From Pedobacter glucosidilyticus (GTDB lineage: Bacteria > Bacteroidota > Bacteroidia > Sphingobacteriales > Sphingobacteriaceae): a DNA stretch of 64,000 nucleotides. The DNA is taken from assembly GCF_002483235.1 (NCBI RefSeq), contig NZ_DLHN01000021.1, positions 248,001 to 312,000 on the forward strand, read 5' to 3'. The notes beneath the pieces were generated by a model, which did no database searches, had not been told where the DNA came from, and was given only the letters and a program-made list of their open reading frames with translations. Below are positions 9,345 to 16,017 of this stretch, piece by piece; position 1 is the first letter of the stretch; the number at the start of each line of letters is the position of its first letter. The position numbers were made by a program, and so were the translations under genes.

Positions 9345-9587
9345 ATGGCAAGTGCAAATCTTAATTCTGAAATAGAAGAATACGTTATAAAAAAAGTTAA
9401 AGAAATGCGTATTTCAGCGAACATGTCTCAAGCAGAATTGGCTTTTAAATTAGGGACGGCTTATGGTTTTATAGGGAATGTAGAAAGTCCAAAATATAGA
9501 GCAAAATATAATTTGAACCATTTAAATAAACTTGCCAAAATATTTAATTGCTCTGTTAAAGATTTTTTACCTGAAAAGCCTCTTTAG
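9345..9587 (+). CDS. Small XRE-family HTH regulator
   Basis: An 80-residue protein from the ATG at 9345, consisting almost only of a Cro/CI-type helix-turn-helix domain (MSQAELAFKLGTAYGFIGNVES, split around residues 26-47) with a short C-terminal tail (VKDFLPEKP). An upstream TTG at 9312 exists but has no support. Small stand-alone XRE proteins usually regulate a neighbouring operon or act as antitoxins. Here it is divergent from the short lipoprotein gene and convergent with the YoeB pair, so its target cannot be assigned. Confidence 0.75.
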   Translation: MASANLNSEIEEYVIKKVKEMRISANMSQAELAFKLGTAYGFIGNVESPKYRAKYNLNHLNKLAKIFNCSVKDFLPEKPL

Positions 9588-9630
9588 GATATTTGCTAAA
9601 AGTAAGGAACTTGATGTTTATTAGTTAAAC

Positions 9631-9888
9631 CTAATAATGCCCTTTTAATGAGTAGATGTTTATTGTTTTTTCAGTTACATCATAGATGATACGATGTTCT
9701 TTATTTAAACGTCTTGACCAATATCCTGTTAGTTCATGTTTTAATTGTTCTGGTTTTCCAATACCTTCAAATGGATGAAGAGTCATATCAGAAAATAAAG
9801 CATGGATTTTTTTTAATATTATTTTATTTCCAGATTTTTTCCATTCATCGAAATCTTTTATCGCTTTTCCATGAAGTTCTATTTCCAT
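9631..9888 (-). CDS. yoeB: Txe/YoeB family toxin
   Basis: An 85-residue RelE-fold endoribonuclease very similar to E. coli YoeB throughout. The segments HPFEGIGKPEQLKH, GYWSRRLNKEHRIIY and the C-terminal HY are all present. The catalytic residues map to Glu47, Arg66, His84 and Tyr85. YoeB cuts mRNA at the ribosomal A site when its antitoxin is degraded. The gene overlaps the upstream antitoxin frame by 10 nt, the usual coupling of such pairs. Confidence 0.92.
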   Translation of the reverse strand: MEIELHGKAIKDFDEWKKSGNKIILKKIHALFSDMTLHPFEGIGKPEQLKHELTGYWSRRLNKEHRIIYDVTEKTINIYSLKGHY

Positions 9889-10079
9889 AGGTTATTTAAA
9901 TCCAGTTTTACGCCCTTTTTACCTCTTTTCTTTTGTAAAATGCTTTCTTGAATTTCTTTAACAAATTCTTGATTGTATGGGCTATCATGATCTTCTAAAA
10001 CCTTAGCATTAAATTTTTTAATAACTTCTAAAAAAAATGCTTTTTCTTTATCTGGTATTTGTATAGTTAGAGTAGTCAT
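9879..10079 (-). CDS. Antitoxin of the YoeB pair (DUF2683-like)
   Basis: A 66-residue protein beginning TTLTIQIPDKEKAFFLEVIKKF, with a short N-terminal beta strand typical of ribbon-helix-helix or Phd-like antitoxins and a basic middle (KKRGKKG). It precedes and overlaps the YoeB gene, the standard antitoxin-first order, so it probably neutralises YoeB and represses the operon. It is not a typical YefM by sequence; DUF2683-like proteins fill this position in Bacteroidota. A -7 element TATATTTG is at 10103-10096. Confidence 0.78.
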   Translation of the reverse strand: MTTLTIQIPDKEKAFFLEVIKKFNAKVLEDHDSPYNQEFVKEIQESILQKKRGKKGVKLDLNNLWK

Positions 10080-10095
10080 TTTTAATGGGTTTATT

Positions 10096-10103
10096 CAAAT
10101 ATA
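10096..10103 (-). promoter_or_regulatory. -7 element of the toxin-antitoxin operon
   Basis: TATATTTG on the minus strand, 17 nt upstream of the antitoxin ATG at 10079. No clear -33 element. Confidence 0.5.
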
Positions 10104-10179
10104 AAAACAAATAAATTAATTTTATTGTCTTGATACTTCTTAAGCAGTAAATCCGGATAAAAACGGTTTAATTAAAACA

Positions 10180-10215
10180 AATAACACTTGAAACTTATCA
10201 TGTTCAAGTGTTATT
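10180..10215 (-). terminator. Terminator of dnaJ
   Basis: Thirteen-bp inverted repeat AATAACACTTGAA (10180-10192) and TTCAAGTGTTATT (10203-10215), followed on the minus strand by a T-rich stretch. It begins 10 nt past the dnaJ stop. A T-run also follows on the plus strand, so it could act both ways. Confidence 0.8.
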
Positions 10216-10224
10216 TTTTAAAAT

Positions 10225-11382
10225 TTACTCAAAGTATTCTTTCATCCTGTCAAAGAAACTTTTTTCATTCTTGCCAGGGTTTGGCCTAAAATTTTCTGAA
10301 GCTCTTAATTTTTCTAAAAGCTCTCTTTCTTCATGGTTGATAGTTTTTGGTGTCCAGATATTAACCTGTATCAATTGATCACCTTTATGGTATGAATTAA
10401 CTTCTGGTATACCTTTGCCTTTTAAACGAAGAATTTTTCCACCCTGTGTGCCGGGCTCTAATTTTATTCTTGCTTTTCCGTCTATGGTAGGTATATCTAC
10501 ACTTGTACCTAAAGCAGCATCTACAAAGCTTACATGTAAATCGTAAATGATATTAATACCTTCTCTTTTTAGAGTTTCATGAGGTACTTCTTCAATTAAA
10601 ATAATTAAATCTCCGGGTACACCGCCTCGTGGTGCGGCATTACCTTTGCCACTCATGCTTAGTTGCATACCTTCACTTACGCCAGCTGGTATATTGATGC
10701 TGATGGTTTCTTCGCCTCTGGTTACGCCATCTCCATGGCAGGTATTACATTTAGAAGAAATGGTAGAGCCTTCGCCATTACAAGTAGGGCAGGTGCTGGT
10801 GGTTTGCATTTGTCCTAAAATGGTATTGGTAACTCTTCTTACCGCACCACTTCCCCCACAGGTTTTACAAGTACTAAAAGAGCTTTTATCTTTAGCGCCA
10901 GTACCGTCACAAGTATTACAAACTACTTGTTTATTAACTTTTACTTTCTTTTCTACACCATTGGCAATTTCTTCTAGGGTAAGTTTTACTTTGATGCGTA
11001 GGTTACTACCACGCTGTACTCTTCTGCCACCGCGAGACTGCCCACCGCCGCCAAAGAAACTATCAAAAGGATTACCGCCACCAAATACATCTCCAAATTG
11101 GCTAAATATGTCTTCCATATTCATGCCACCACCACCATAGCCTCCGCCAAATCCTCCTTGCGCACCTGCATGGCCAAATTGGTCGTAACGTTGGCGTTTC
11201 TCCGGATTACTTAATACTTCGTAAGCTTCTGCAGCTTCTTTAAATTTATCTTCAGCAGCTTTATCATCAGGGTTTTTATCTGGATGATATTTGATAGCCA
11301 ACTTTCTGTAAGCTTTTTTTATCTCATCAGCAGATGCACCTTTTGAAACACCAAGTATATCGTAATAATCTCTTTTACTCAT
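10225..11382 (-). CDS. dnaJ: Chaperone DnaJ
   Basis: A 385-residue Hsp40 co-chaperone of type I. The J domain carries the HPD motif (YHPDKNP), which stimulates DnaK ATPase. A Gly/Phe-rich linker follows, then four zinc-binding CxxCxGxG repeats (CNTCDGTG, CKTCGGSG, CPTCNGEG, CNTCHGDG) and two C-terminal substrate-binding domains. It follows grpE on the same strand with an 88-nt gap and ends at a strong terminator; dnaK is not in the window. No CIRCE element was seen upstream. Confidence 0.97.
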   Translation of the reverse strand: MSKRDYYDILGVSKGASADEIKKAYRKLAIKYHPDKNPDDKAAEDKFKEAAEAYEVLSNPEKRQRYDQFGHAGAQGGFGGGYGGGGMNMEDIFSQFGDVFGGGNPFDSFFGGGGQSRGGRRVQRGSNLRIKVKLTLEEIANGVEKKVKVNKQVVCNTCDGTGAKDKSSFSTCKTCGGSGAVRRVTNTILGQMQTTSTCPTCNGEGSTISSKCNTCHGDGVTRGEETISINIPAGVSEGMQLSMSGKGNAAPRGGVPGDLIILIEEVPHETLKREGINIIYDLHVSFVDAALGTSVDIPTIDGKARIKLEPGTQGGKILRLKGKGIPEVNSYHKGDQLIQVNIWTPKTINHEERELLEKLRASENFRPNPGKNEKSFFDRMKEYFE

Positions 11383-11470
11383 GTATTTATTTATTGAATA
11401 ATTGAATGATAGATTTTAAATTCTTGAAAAGCCCTTCATTCACTCAAAAATCAATCCTTCAAAATTTAAC

Positions 11471-12079
11471 TTATGCTCCAACTACTACTTTAGCGAAGCG
11501 TATTACTTTGTCGTTTAAATAATATCCTTTTTCTACCTCATCAATCACTTTACCTTTTAAATCATCAGAAGGGGCAGGGATATTGGTAATAGCCTCATGT
11601 ATTTCTGCATCAAAGGTTTGGCCTTTAGCTTCCATTTCTTTTAAGCCTTTTTGCACCAATAAAGATTTTAGTTTGTGATGCACTAAATTAACACCTTCTT
11701 TAACAGGTTCTACTTCTTGCGCAGTTTCCATAGCTTTAGCTGCTCTTTCAAAATCATCAAGAACAGATAATAGAGATACAATTACATCTCTTCCAGCAGT
11801 TTGTAATAAATCTATACGTTCTTTGGTAGTTCTGCGTTTGTAGTTATCAAACTCTGCATAAAGTCTAATATATTTATCGTTTAAAGAAGCTACCTCATCT
11901 TTTAACTTGTCTACTTCAGAGATTTCATCAGTTGCAATATTTTCATCCACTTGGTTTTGTCTAGCCTCGTTTACTTGCTCAATTTCTTCTCTTACTTCTT
12001 TCTCTGCCTGAGATTCTTGTGTATGGTCTGTCATTTTGTTCGTATCTTGATTTTCCACAGTCTTCTTTTTCTTAAACAT
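11471..12079 (-). CDS. grpE: Nucleotide exchange factor GrpE
   Basis: A 202-residue DnaK nucleotide exchange factor. There is an acidic low-complexity N-terminus (TQESQAEKEVREEIEQ), a long coiled coil (DKLKDEVASLNDKYIRLYAEFDNYKRRT) and the C-terminal beta domain with EAITNIP and YYLNDKVIRFAKVVV. It exchanges ADP for ATP on DnaK in the cytoplasm. It is paired with dnaJ downstream and separated from ftsE upstream by a strong terminator, so grpE-dnaJ has its own promoter, though none matching TAnnTTTG was found. Confidence 0.96.
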   Translation of the reverse strand: MFKKKKTVENQDTNKMTDHTQESQAEKEVREEIEQVNEARQNQVDENIATDEISEVDKLKDEVASLNDKYIRLYAEFDNYKRRTTKERIDLLQTAGRDVIVSLLSVLDDFERAAKAMETAQEVEPVKEGVNLVHHKLKSLLVQKGLKEMEAKGQTFDAEIHEAITNIPAPSDDLKGKVIDEVEKGYYLNDKVIRFAKVVVGA

Positions 12080-12127
12080 ATTATAATTCCAATATTATTA
12101 CCGAATTACCAAAACTTTGCCAGATGC

Positions 12128-12183
12128 AAAAAACAGTCAAGCTGTCAGTTCTGTTCTTAACAGAATTACATTTTGACTGTTTT
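12128..12183 (-). terminator. Terminator between the FtsE-like gene and grpE
   Basis: Outer stem AAAACAGTCAA (12130-12140) and TTGACTGTTTT (12173-12183), with an inner 7-bp hairpin TTCTGTT/AACAGAA (12149-12165). A run of Ts follows on the minus strand. It starts 17 nt past the FtsE-like gene stop. Confidence 0.8.
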
Positions 12184-12199
12184 AGATATTTTCTAATGT

Positions 12200-12880
12200 T
12201 TAAACGGTGGCGTCTTCAACCACTTTACCGCTTTCGCATTTGATAATTCTTGAAGGGAAGGTTCTGATGATGTGATAATCATGTGTAGCCATTAAAACAG
12301 CAGTTCCAGACTGGCTTATTTGTCTCAATAATATCATGATTTCTTCAGATGTTTCTGGATCTAGGTTACCTGTTGGCTCATCAGCTAAAATTAACTCTGG
12401 GTCGTTTAATAAGGCTCTTGCAATAACTACCCTTTGTTGCTCGCCACCAGAAATTTCATGTGGCATTTTCTTCATTTTACTGCGTAAACCAACTTTTTCT
12501 AAAACATCCTTAATCCTTTCTGCAATTAAGTTTTTGTCTTTCCAGCCAGTGGCTTTTAATACAAACTGTAGGTTTTCTTCTATGGTACGGTCTGTTAGTA
12601 ATTGGAAATCTTGAAAAACAATGCCCAGTTTTCTTCTTAAAAAAGGAACATCTTGTTCTTTTAGTGTTTTTAATTCAAAACCTACAGCATGCCCGTCTCC
12701 ATTGGCTATATGTAAATCACCATAAATAATCTTTAGTAAACTACTTTTTCCAGAACCGGTTTGTCCAATAAGGTAAACAAATTCGCCTCTTTTAACTTCT
12801 AGGTTTACACCAGAAAGTACCAAGTGCTTTTGCTGAAAAATATCAATATTATTAAGTTGTATTACCGTATTTCCAATCAT
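12200..12880 (-). CDS. FtsE-like ABC ATPase
   Basis: A 226-residue ABC ATPase with Walker A GQTGSGKSS, Q-loop FQDFQLL, signature EISGGEQQR and Walker B LILADEPTGNLDP, in the FtsE/LolD-like subgroup. FtsE works with FtsX at the divisome to activate peptidoglycan hydrolases. No permease (FtsX) lies next to it here, so the division role is by similarity only. It follows a 67-residue conserved-looking protein by 4 nt and ends at a strong terminator. Confidence 0.8.
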   Translation of the reverse strand: MIGNTVIQLNNIDIFQQKHLVLSGVNLEVKRGEFVYLIGQTGSGKSSLLKIIYGDLHIANGDGHAVGFELKTLKEQDVPFLRRKLGIVFQDFQLLTDRTIEENLQFVLKATGWKDKNLIAERIKDVLEKVGLRSKMKKMPHEISGGEQQRVVIARALLNDPELILADEPTGNLDPETSEEIMILLRQISQSGTAVLMATHDYHIIRTFPSRIIKCESGKVVEDATV

Positions 12881-12884
12881 CTTT

Positions 12885-13088
12885 TTAGATATCTAATTTA
12901 AGAATCTGCCCAAAAGGCAAATCCTTTACCATATTCATTATATATTCTGCTTTATCGCCTAAACCAATCTTTTCTAAAGATTTATCTGGCCTGTCAATCC
13001 TGAAATAAGCAAGAAGCGTAAATTTCTCGTCACGTAGCTGTACGTAATCCGGTATTTTTGCCACTCCTTTTACTTTGATTACATACAT
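12885..13088 (-). CDS. Small uncharacterised protein upstream of the FtsE-like ATPase
   Basis: A 67-residue, probably cytoplasmic protein (MYVIKVKGVAKIPDYVQLRD...) with alternating strand-forming residues and no signal peptide, membrane span or known motif that I recognise. It ends 4 nt before the FtsE-like gene, so the two are translated from one message and may work together. A possible -7 element TAACTTTG (13101-13094) is so close to the ATG that the transcript would be nearly leaderless. Confidence 0.65.
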   Translation of the reverse strand: MYVIKVKGVAKIPDYVQLRDEKFTLLAYFRIDRPDKSLEKIGLGDKAEYIMNMVKDLPFGQILKLDI

Positions 13089-13136
13089 AGTTTCAAAGTT
13101 AAAATTTTTTGTTTGCTGATGACGGTTATTTTTAAA

Positions 13137-14159
13137 TCAATTTAAAGCGGCTAAAAACTTCATGGTATCAATACCATCAGCATAATCCCAAAGTTTTGGT
13201 TGTTGGCTCTCTCCAAAATAAGCTTTTGAGTTTTTAATATTTAAATTCATGCCTGTTATAACCACCTGAATTTGGTCACTTTTTTCTATGATATAAGCTT
13301 CTGCGGCTTTTAAATCATCATATTCCTCAAAGTATAAAACAGAAAGGGGAGAGCTTAATTGCTCGTTTCTGGTTAATAATAAAAAACCATTATCTAAATG
13401 TTCTACTTTGTTAACTAGGTAAATAGACTTGTTGTAATCGTAATTATTTTGGTATTTGTGATGATTGATAATGGTATTATATTCTTCTATAGCCTCAAAA
13501 AAAGGAATAAAATTGTAGCCTTTAGGAACTAGAACTTTAGAAACGTTGCGGCATCCTAAACCATAATAATCCAAAATGTCTTTCCCTAACGCTTTAAGTT
13601 CTGTTTCAGATTCTTTACCAGATAATACAGCAATGCTGTTTCTGTTTTTTCTGATGATATGCGGTACTTTAGAAAAATAATATTCAAAATACCGGGAACT
13701 ATTATTACTTCCGGTAGCAATAATCGCATCAAAATTTTCTAACCTATTTACAAAGCTGATTTGAGACTTAAATTCAGGTTCAATTTCTATCAATTTATTT
13801 AGAATATATGGAATCAGCATATCATCTTGAGAAGACAATTTAATAAGTGCATGATGCCCGGCCAATAAAACACAAATAATATCGTGGAAACCAACCATTG
13901 GGATATTTCCCGCTAAAACCAACCCGATTTTTTTTACGCTTGTATGAAATTCATAATCATTGAGCCAATAAGCAAGGTCTTCGGTGTTTAAAGAACTCGC
14001 TACAGCTTTCACAGCATTGCTAACTTCACGCTCGGTAAACCAGCCATTTTTATTTTTGGCTTGTAAAATAAGCTGTTGTAATTGCTCATCTGGTTGAAGC
14101 ATGTAAGCTCCTAATGTCACCAAAGCCTCAGCTTTTTTCTCTTTATTAAAATTAGACAT
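13137..14159 (-). CDS. LuxC-like acyl-CoA reductase
   Basis: A 340-residue member of the LuxC/acyl-CoA reductase branch of the aldehyde dehydrogenase superfamily. It carries the nucleotide-binding segment VLAGNIPMVGFHD and a candidate catalytic cysteine in YGLGCRNVSK. Members reduce fatty acyl-CoA or acyl thioesters to aldehydes with NAD(P)H. No luciferase genes are near, so bioluminescence is not implied; in Bacteroidota this protein is a common housekeeping enzyme of uncertain role. It is divergent from the ferredoxin gene, a possible electron-transfer link but unproven. Confidence 0.82.
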   Translation of the reverse strand: MSNFNKEKKAEALVTLGAYMLQPDEQLQQLILQAKNKNGWFTEREVSNAVKAVASSLNTEDLAYWLNDYEFHTSVKKIGLVLAGNIPMVGFHDIICVLLAGHHALIKLSSQDDMLIPYILNKLIEIEPEFKSQISFVNRLENFDAIIATGSNNSSRYFEYYFSKVPHIIRKNRNSIAVLSGKESETELKALGKDILDYYGLGCRNVSKVLVPKGYNFIPFFEAIEEYNTIINHHKYQNNYDYNKSIYLVNKVEHLDNGFLLLTRNEQLSSPLSVLYFEEYDDLKAAEAYIIEKSDQIQVVITGMNLNIKNSKAYFGESQQPKLWDYADGIDTMKFLAALN

Positions 14160-14190
14160 AGATTTTAAAACTCTAATACTGTAAATGTGT

Positions 14191-14198
14191 TATATTTG
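14191..14198 (+). promoter_or_regulatory. -7 element of the ferredoxin gene
   Basis: TATATTTG, an exact TAnnTTTG match, 55 nt upstream of the ferredoxin ATG. No convincing -33 element. Confidence 0.55.
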
Positions 14199-14253
14199 CA
14201 GCTTAATTTTGGAAGACACAAAACTACGTTTAAGACTGAAGATATTATAAGAT

Positions 14254-14607
14254 ATGGCTATTAAAATTACAGATGAGTGTATAAATTGCGGAGCATGTGA
14301 GCCTGAATGCCCTAATAATGCTATTTACGATGCTGGACAGCCTTGGAAATTTTCTGAAGGAACCAGTTTAAAAGGTATTATTGATTTTGGCGGAGGAGAA
14401 ACACTTGATGCAGATGAGGTACAAAGTGCTATTTCTGATGAAGTTTACTATATAGTTTCTGATAAATGTACAGAATGTAAAGGTTTTCATGACGAGCCAC
14501 AGTGTGCGGCAGTTTGCCCTGTAGATTGCTGTGTGGATGATGAAGACGTTAGAGAAACTGAAGAAGAACTATTGGCTAAAAAGGCTTGGTTACACCAAGA
14601 AGGTTAA
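14254..14607 (+). CDS. 2[4Fe-4S] ferredoxin (Allochromatium-type)
   Basis: A 117-residue electron carrier with two cluster motifs. The first is CxxCxxCxxxCP, with Cys 9, 12, 15 and 19. The second is irregular, CxxC-x8-CxxxCP, with Cys 72, 75, 84 and 88. An insert separates the two and an acidic helix ends the protein. The long gap within the second motif is the hallmark of Allochromatium vinosum-type ferredoxins, which have very low potential. The partner enzyme is not evident; the divergent acyl-CoA reductase is only a neighbour. It has its own promoter and terminator, so it is monocistronic. Confidence 0.9.
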   Translation: MAIKITDECINCGACEPECPNNAIYDAGQPWKFSEGTSLKGIIDFGGGETLDADEVQSAISDEVYYIVSDKCTECKGFHDEPQCAAVCPVDCCVDDEDVRETEEELLAKKAWLHQEG

Positions 14608-14613
14608 AAAAAT

Positions 14614-14646
14614 AAAATCCGACATTTTAAAATGCCGGATTTTTTT
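14614..14646. terminator. Shared terminator between ferredoxin and UspA genes
   Basis: Near-perfect inverted repeat ATCCGACATTTT (14617-14628) and AAAATGCCGGAT (14629-14640), flanked by A and T runs. It serves the convergent genes on both sides and overlaps the UspA stop at 14645. Confidence 0.8.
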
Positions 14647-15124
14647 ATGATTTAGTAGGCACAATTAAAACAGGACAAACAGAATGTCTGCTAATGTTTT
14701 CTGCTACAGAACCTGCAATAAAATGGCTTAATCCAGTTCTGCCATGCGTACCCAAAACAATTAAACTCGCATTAAAACTTTTGGCAGTATTGATAACTTC
14801 ATCTGTAATATTGCCTTCCAAAATAAACTCGCTAACAGCTAAACCCTGTGCAAATTCATCTTTAATTTTATTTACCAAGTTAGTAGCACTTTCTTTTTGT
14901 ATATCTAAAATATTAGGAATAGATATGCCTGGGTCTCCCAATAAAGGGTCGGCAGCAATATTAGCTGTTACCGGAAACTCATTTACGTGTATTAAACCAA
15001 CCTCAGCACCTAGCGTTTTTGCTAAAGCGAAACCATATTTTGCAGCATTATAAGAATATTTGCTATCATCAACCGCAATTAAAATTTTTTGAAAAGTGGC
15101 GAAATTTTCCATGATGTCATTCAT
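14645..15124 (-). CDS. Universal stress protein, UspA family
   Basis: A 159-residue single-domain Usp. The N-terminal strand ILIAVDDSKYSYNAAKYG and the C-terminal ATP-binding signature LGTHGRTGLSHFIAGSVAENISRHS (G-2x-G-9x-G-S type) are intact, so it probably binds ATP. Family members help cells survive starvation and stress by unclear means. A second in-frame ATG at 15112 (MENFATFQ) is an equally good start. It is convergent with the ferredoxin gene. Confidence 0.9.
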   Translation of the reverse strand: MNDIMENFATFQKILIAVDDSKYSYNAAKYGFALAKTLGAEVGLIHVNEFPVTANIAADPLLGDPGISIPNILDIQKESATNLVNKIKDEFAQGLAVSEFILEGNITDEVINTAKSFNASLIVLGTHGRTGLSHFIAGSVAENISRHSVCPVLIVPTKS

Positions 15125-15165
15125 TTGTGTTAATTTACATAAAATTATTTCTACATTATAATTTT

Positions 15166-15957
15166 ATGGACAAACAGTTTGCAATTGCTTTTTTATCCGT
15201 TGTGCCATTAAGGGCAAACGCATCACATGCCTCAGAAATGGTTTCGCAAGTTTTATTTGGAGAAACCATGCAAGTGCTTGAGCATGAAGACCATTGGTTA
15301 AGAGTAAAAACTTATTTTGATGATTATGAGGGCTGGATTGATGAAAAGCAAGTGAAATTTTTAGAAGATTCCTTTTTAGAAAAGCTACATCAAAATACTC
15401 AGTTTTTAACTTTAGATATCAATACTTTGGCTTTAAAAGGACCACAAAAAGAGCCAATTTATTTATGTGCCGGTAGTTTGCTGCCGTTTTTTGAAGATGG
15501 AAAATGTATTTTGGATGATGAGCAATATCAAATTATCAGTAGTAATGTCATGATGCCTAATGCTGATGATTTTGCCGGCGATGTAGAAGAAATAGCAAAA
15601 AGATTTTTAAATGCCCCTTATTTATGGGGCGGCCGAACGCATTTTGGTATAGATTGCTCGGGCTTTACTCAAATGGTTTTTAAAATGTTAGGAAAAAAAA
15701 TCAAAAGAGATGCCTCTCAACAAGCAGAACAAGGTACTTTAGTTAATTTTCTTACCGAAGCCAAAGCTGGCGATTTAGCTTTTTTTGATAACGAAGAAGG
15801 CAGAATTACCCATGTAGGTATCATGCTTAATAATAGCCAAATTATACACGCATCTGGAAGAGTAAAAATTGATTTTATAGATAATCAGGGAATATTCTCA
15901 ACAGATTTAAAAAAATATTCACACAAGCTTCGTATTATTAAGAGATATCAAAACTAA
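15166..15957 (+). CDS. NlpC/P60 (C40) peptidase with N-terminal SH3-like domain
   Basis: A 263-residue cysteine peptidase from the ATG at 15166. A bacterial SH3 region (PLRANASHASEMVSQVLFGE) precedes the NlpC/P60 domain with the catalytic Cys164 (GIDCSGF), His216 (THVGIM) and His228 (IIHASG). The layout resembles YkfC-type gamma-D-glutamyl-L-diamino-acid endopeptidases that trim cell-wall muropeptides. No signal peptide is visible, which would fit muropeptide recycling in the cytoplasm. A longer GTG start at 15127 is unlikely. Confidence 0.88.
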   Translation: MDKQFAIAFLSVVPLRANASHASEMVSQVLFGETMQVLEHEDHWLRVKTYFDDYEGWIDEKQVKFLEDSFLEKLHQNTQFLTLDINTLALKGPQKEPIYLCAGSLLPFFEDGKCILDDEQYQIISSNVMMPNADDFAGDVEEIAKRFLNAPYLWGGRTHFGIDCSGFTQMVFKMLGKKIKRDASQQAEQGTLVNFLTEAKAGDLAFFDNEEGRITHVGIMLNNSQIIHASGRVKIDFIDNQGIFSTDLKKYSHKLRIIKRYQN

Positions 15958-16017
15958 TCGTGGTTTTTCGGGTTTAAATACCTAAATTCATTAGCTCATT
16001 AAAGTTTTATAAGCCTT

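Noticed and set aside
10646..11140. Long plus-strand frame opposite dnaJ
   Set aside because: Proline/leucine-rich shadow of the DnaJ Gly-rich and zinc-finger codons.
12080..12127. CIRCE heat-shock element before grpE
   Set aside because: No TTAGCACTC-N9-GAGTGCTAA palindrome is present.
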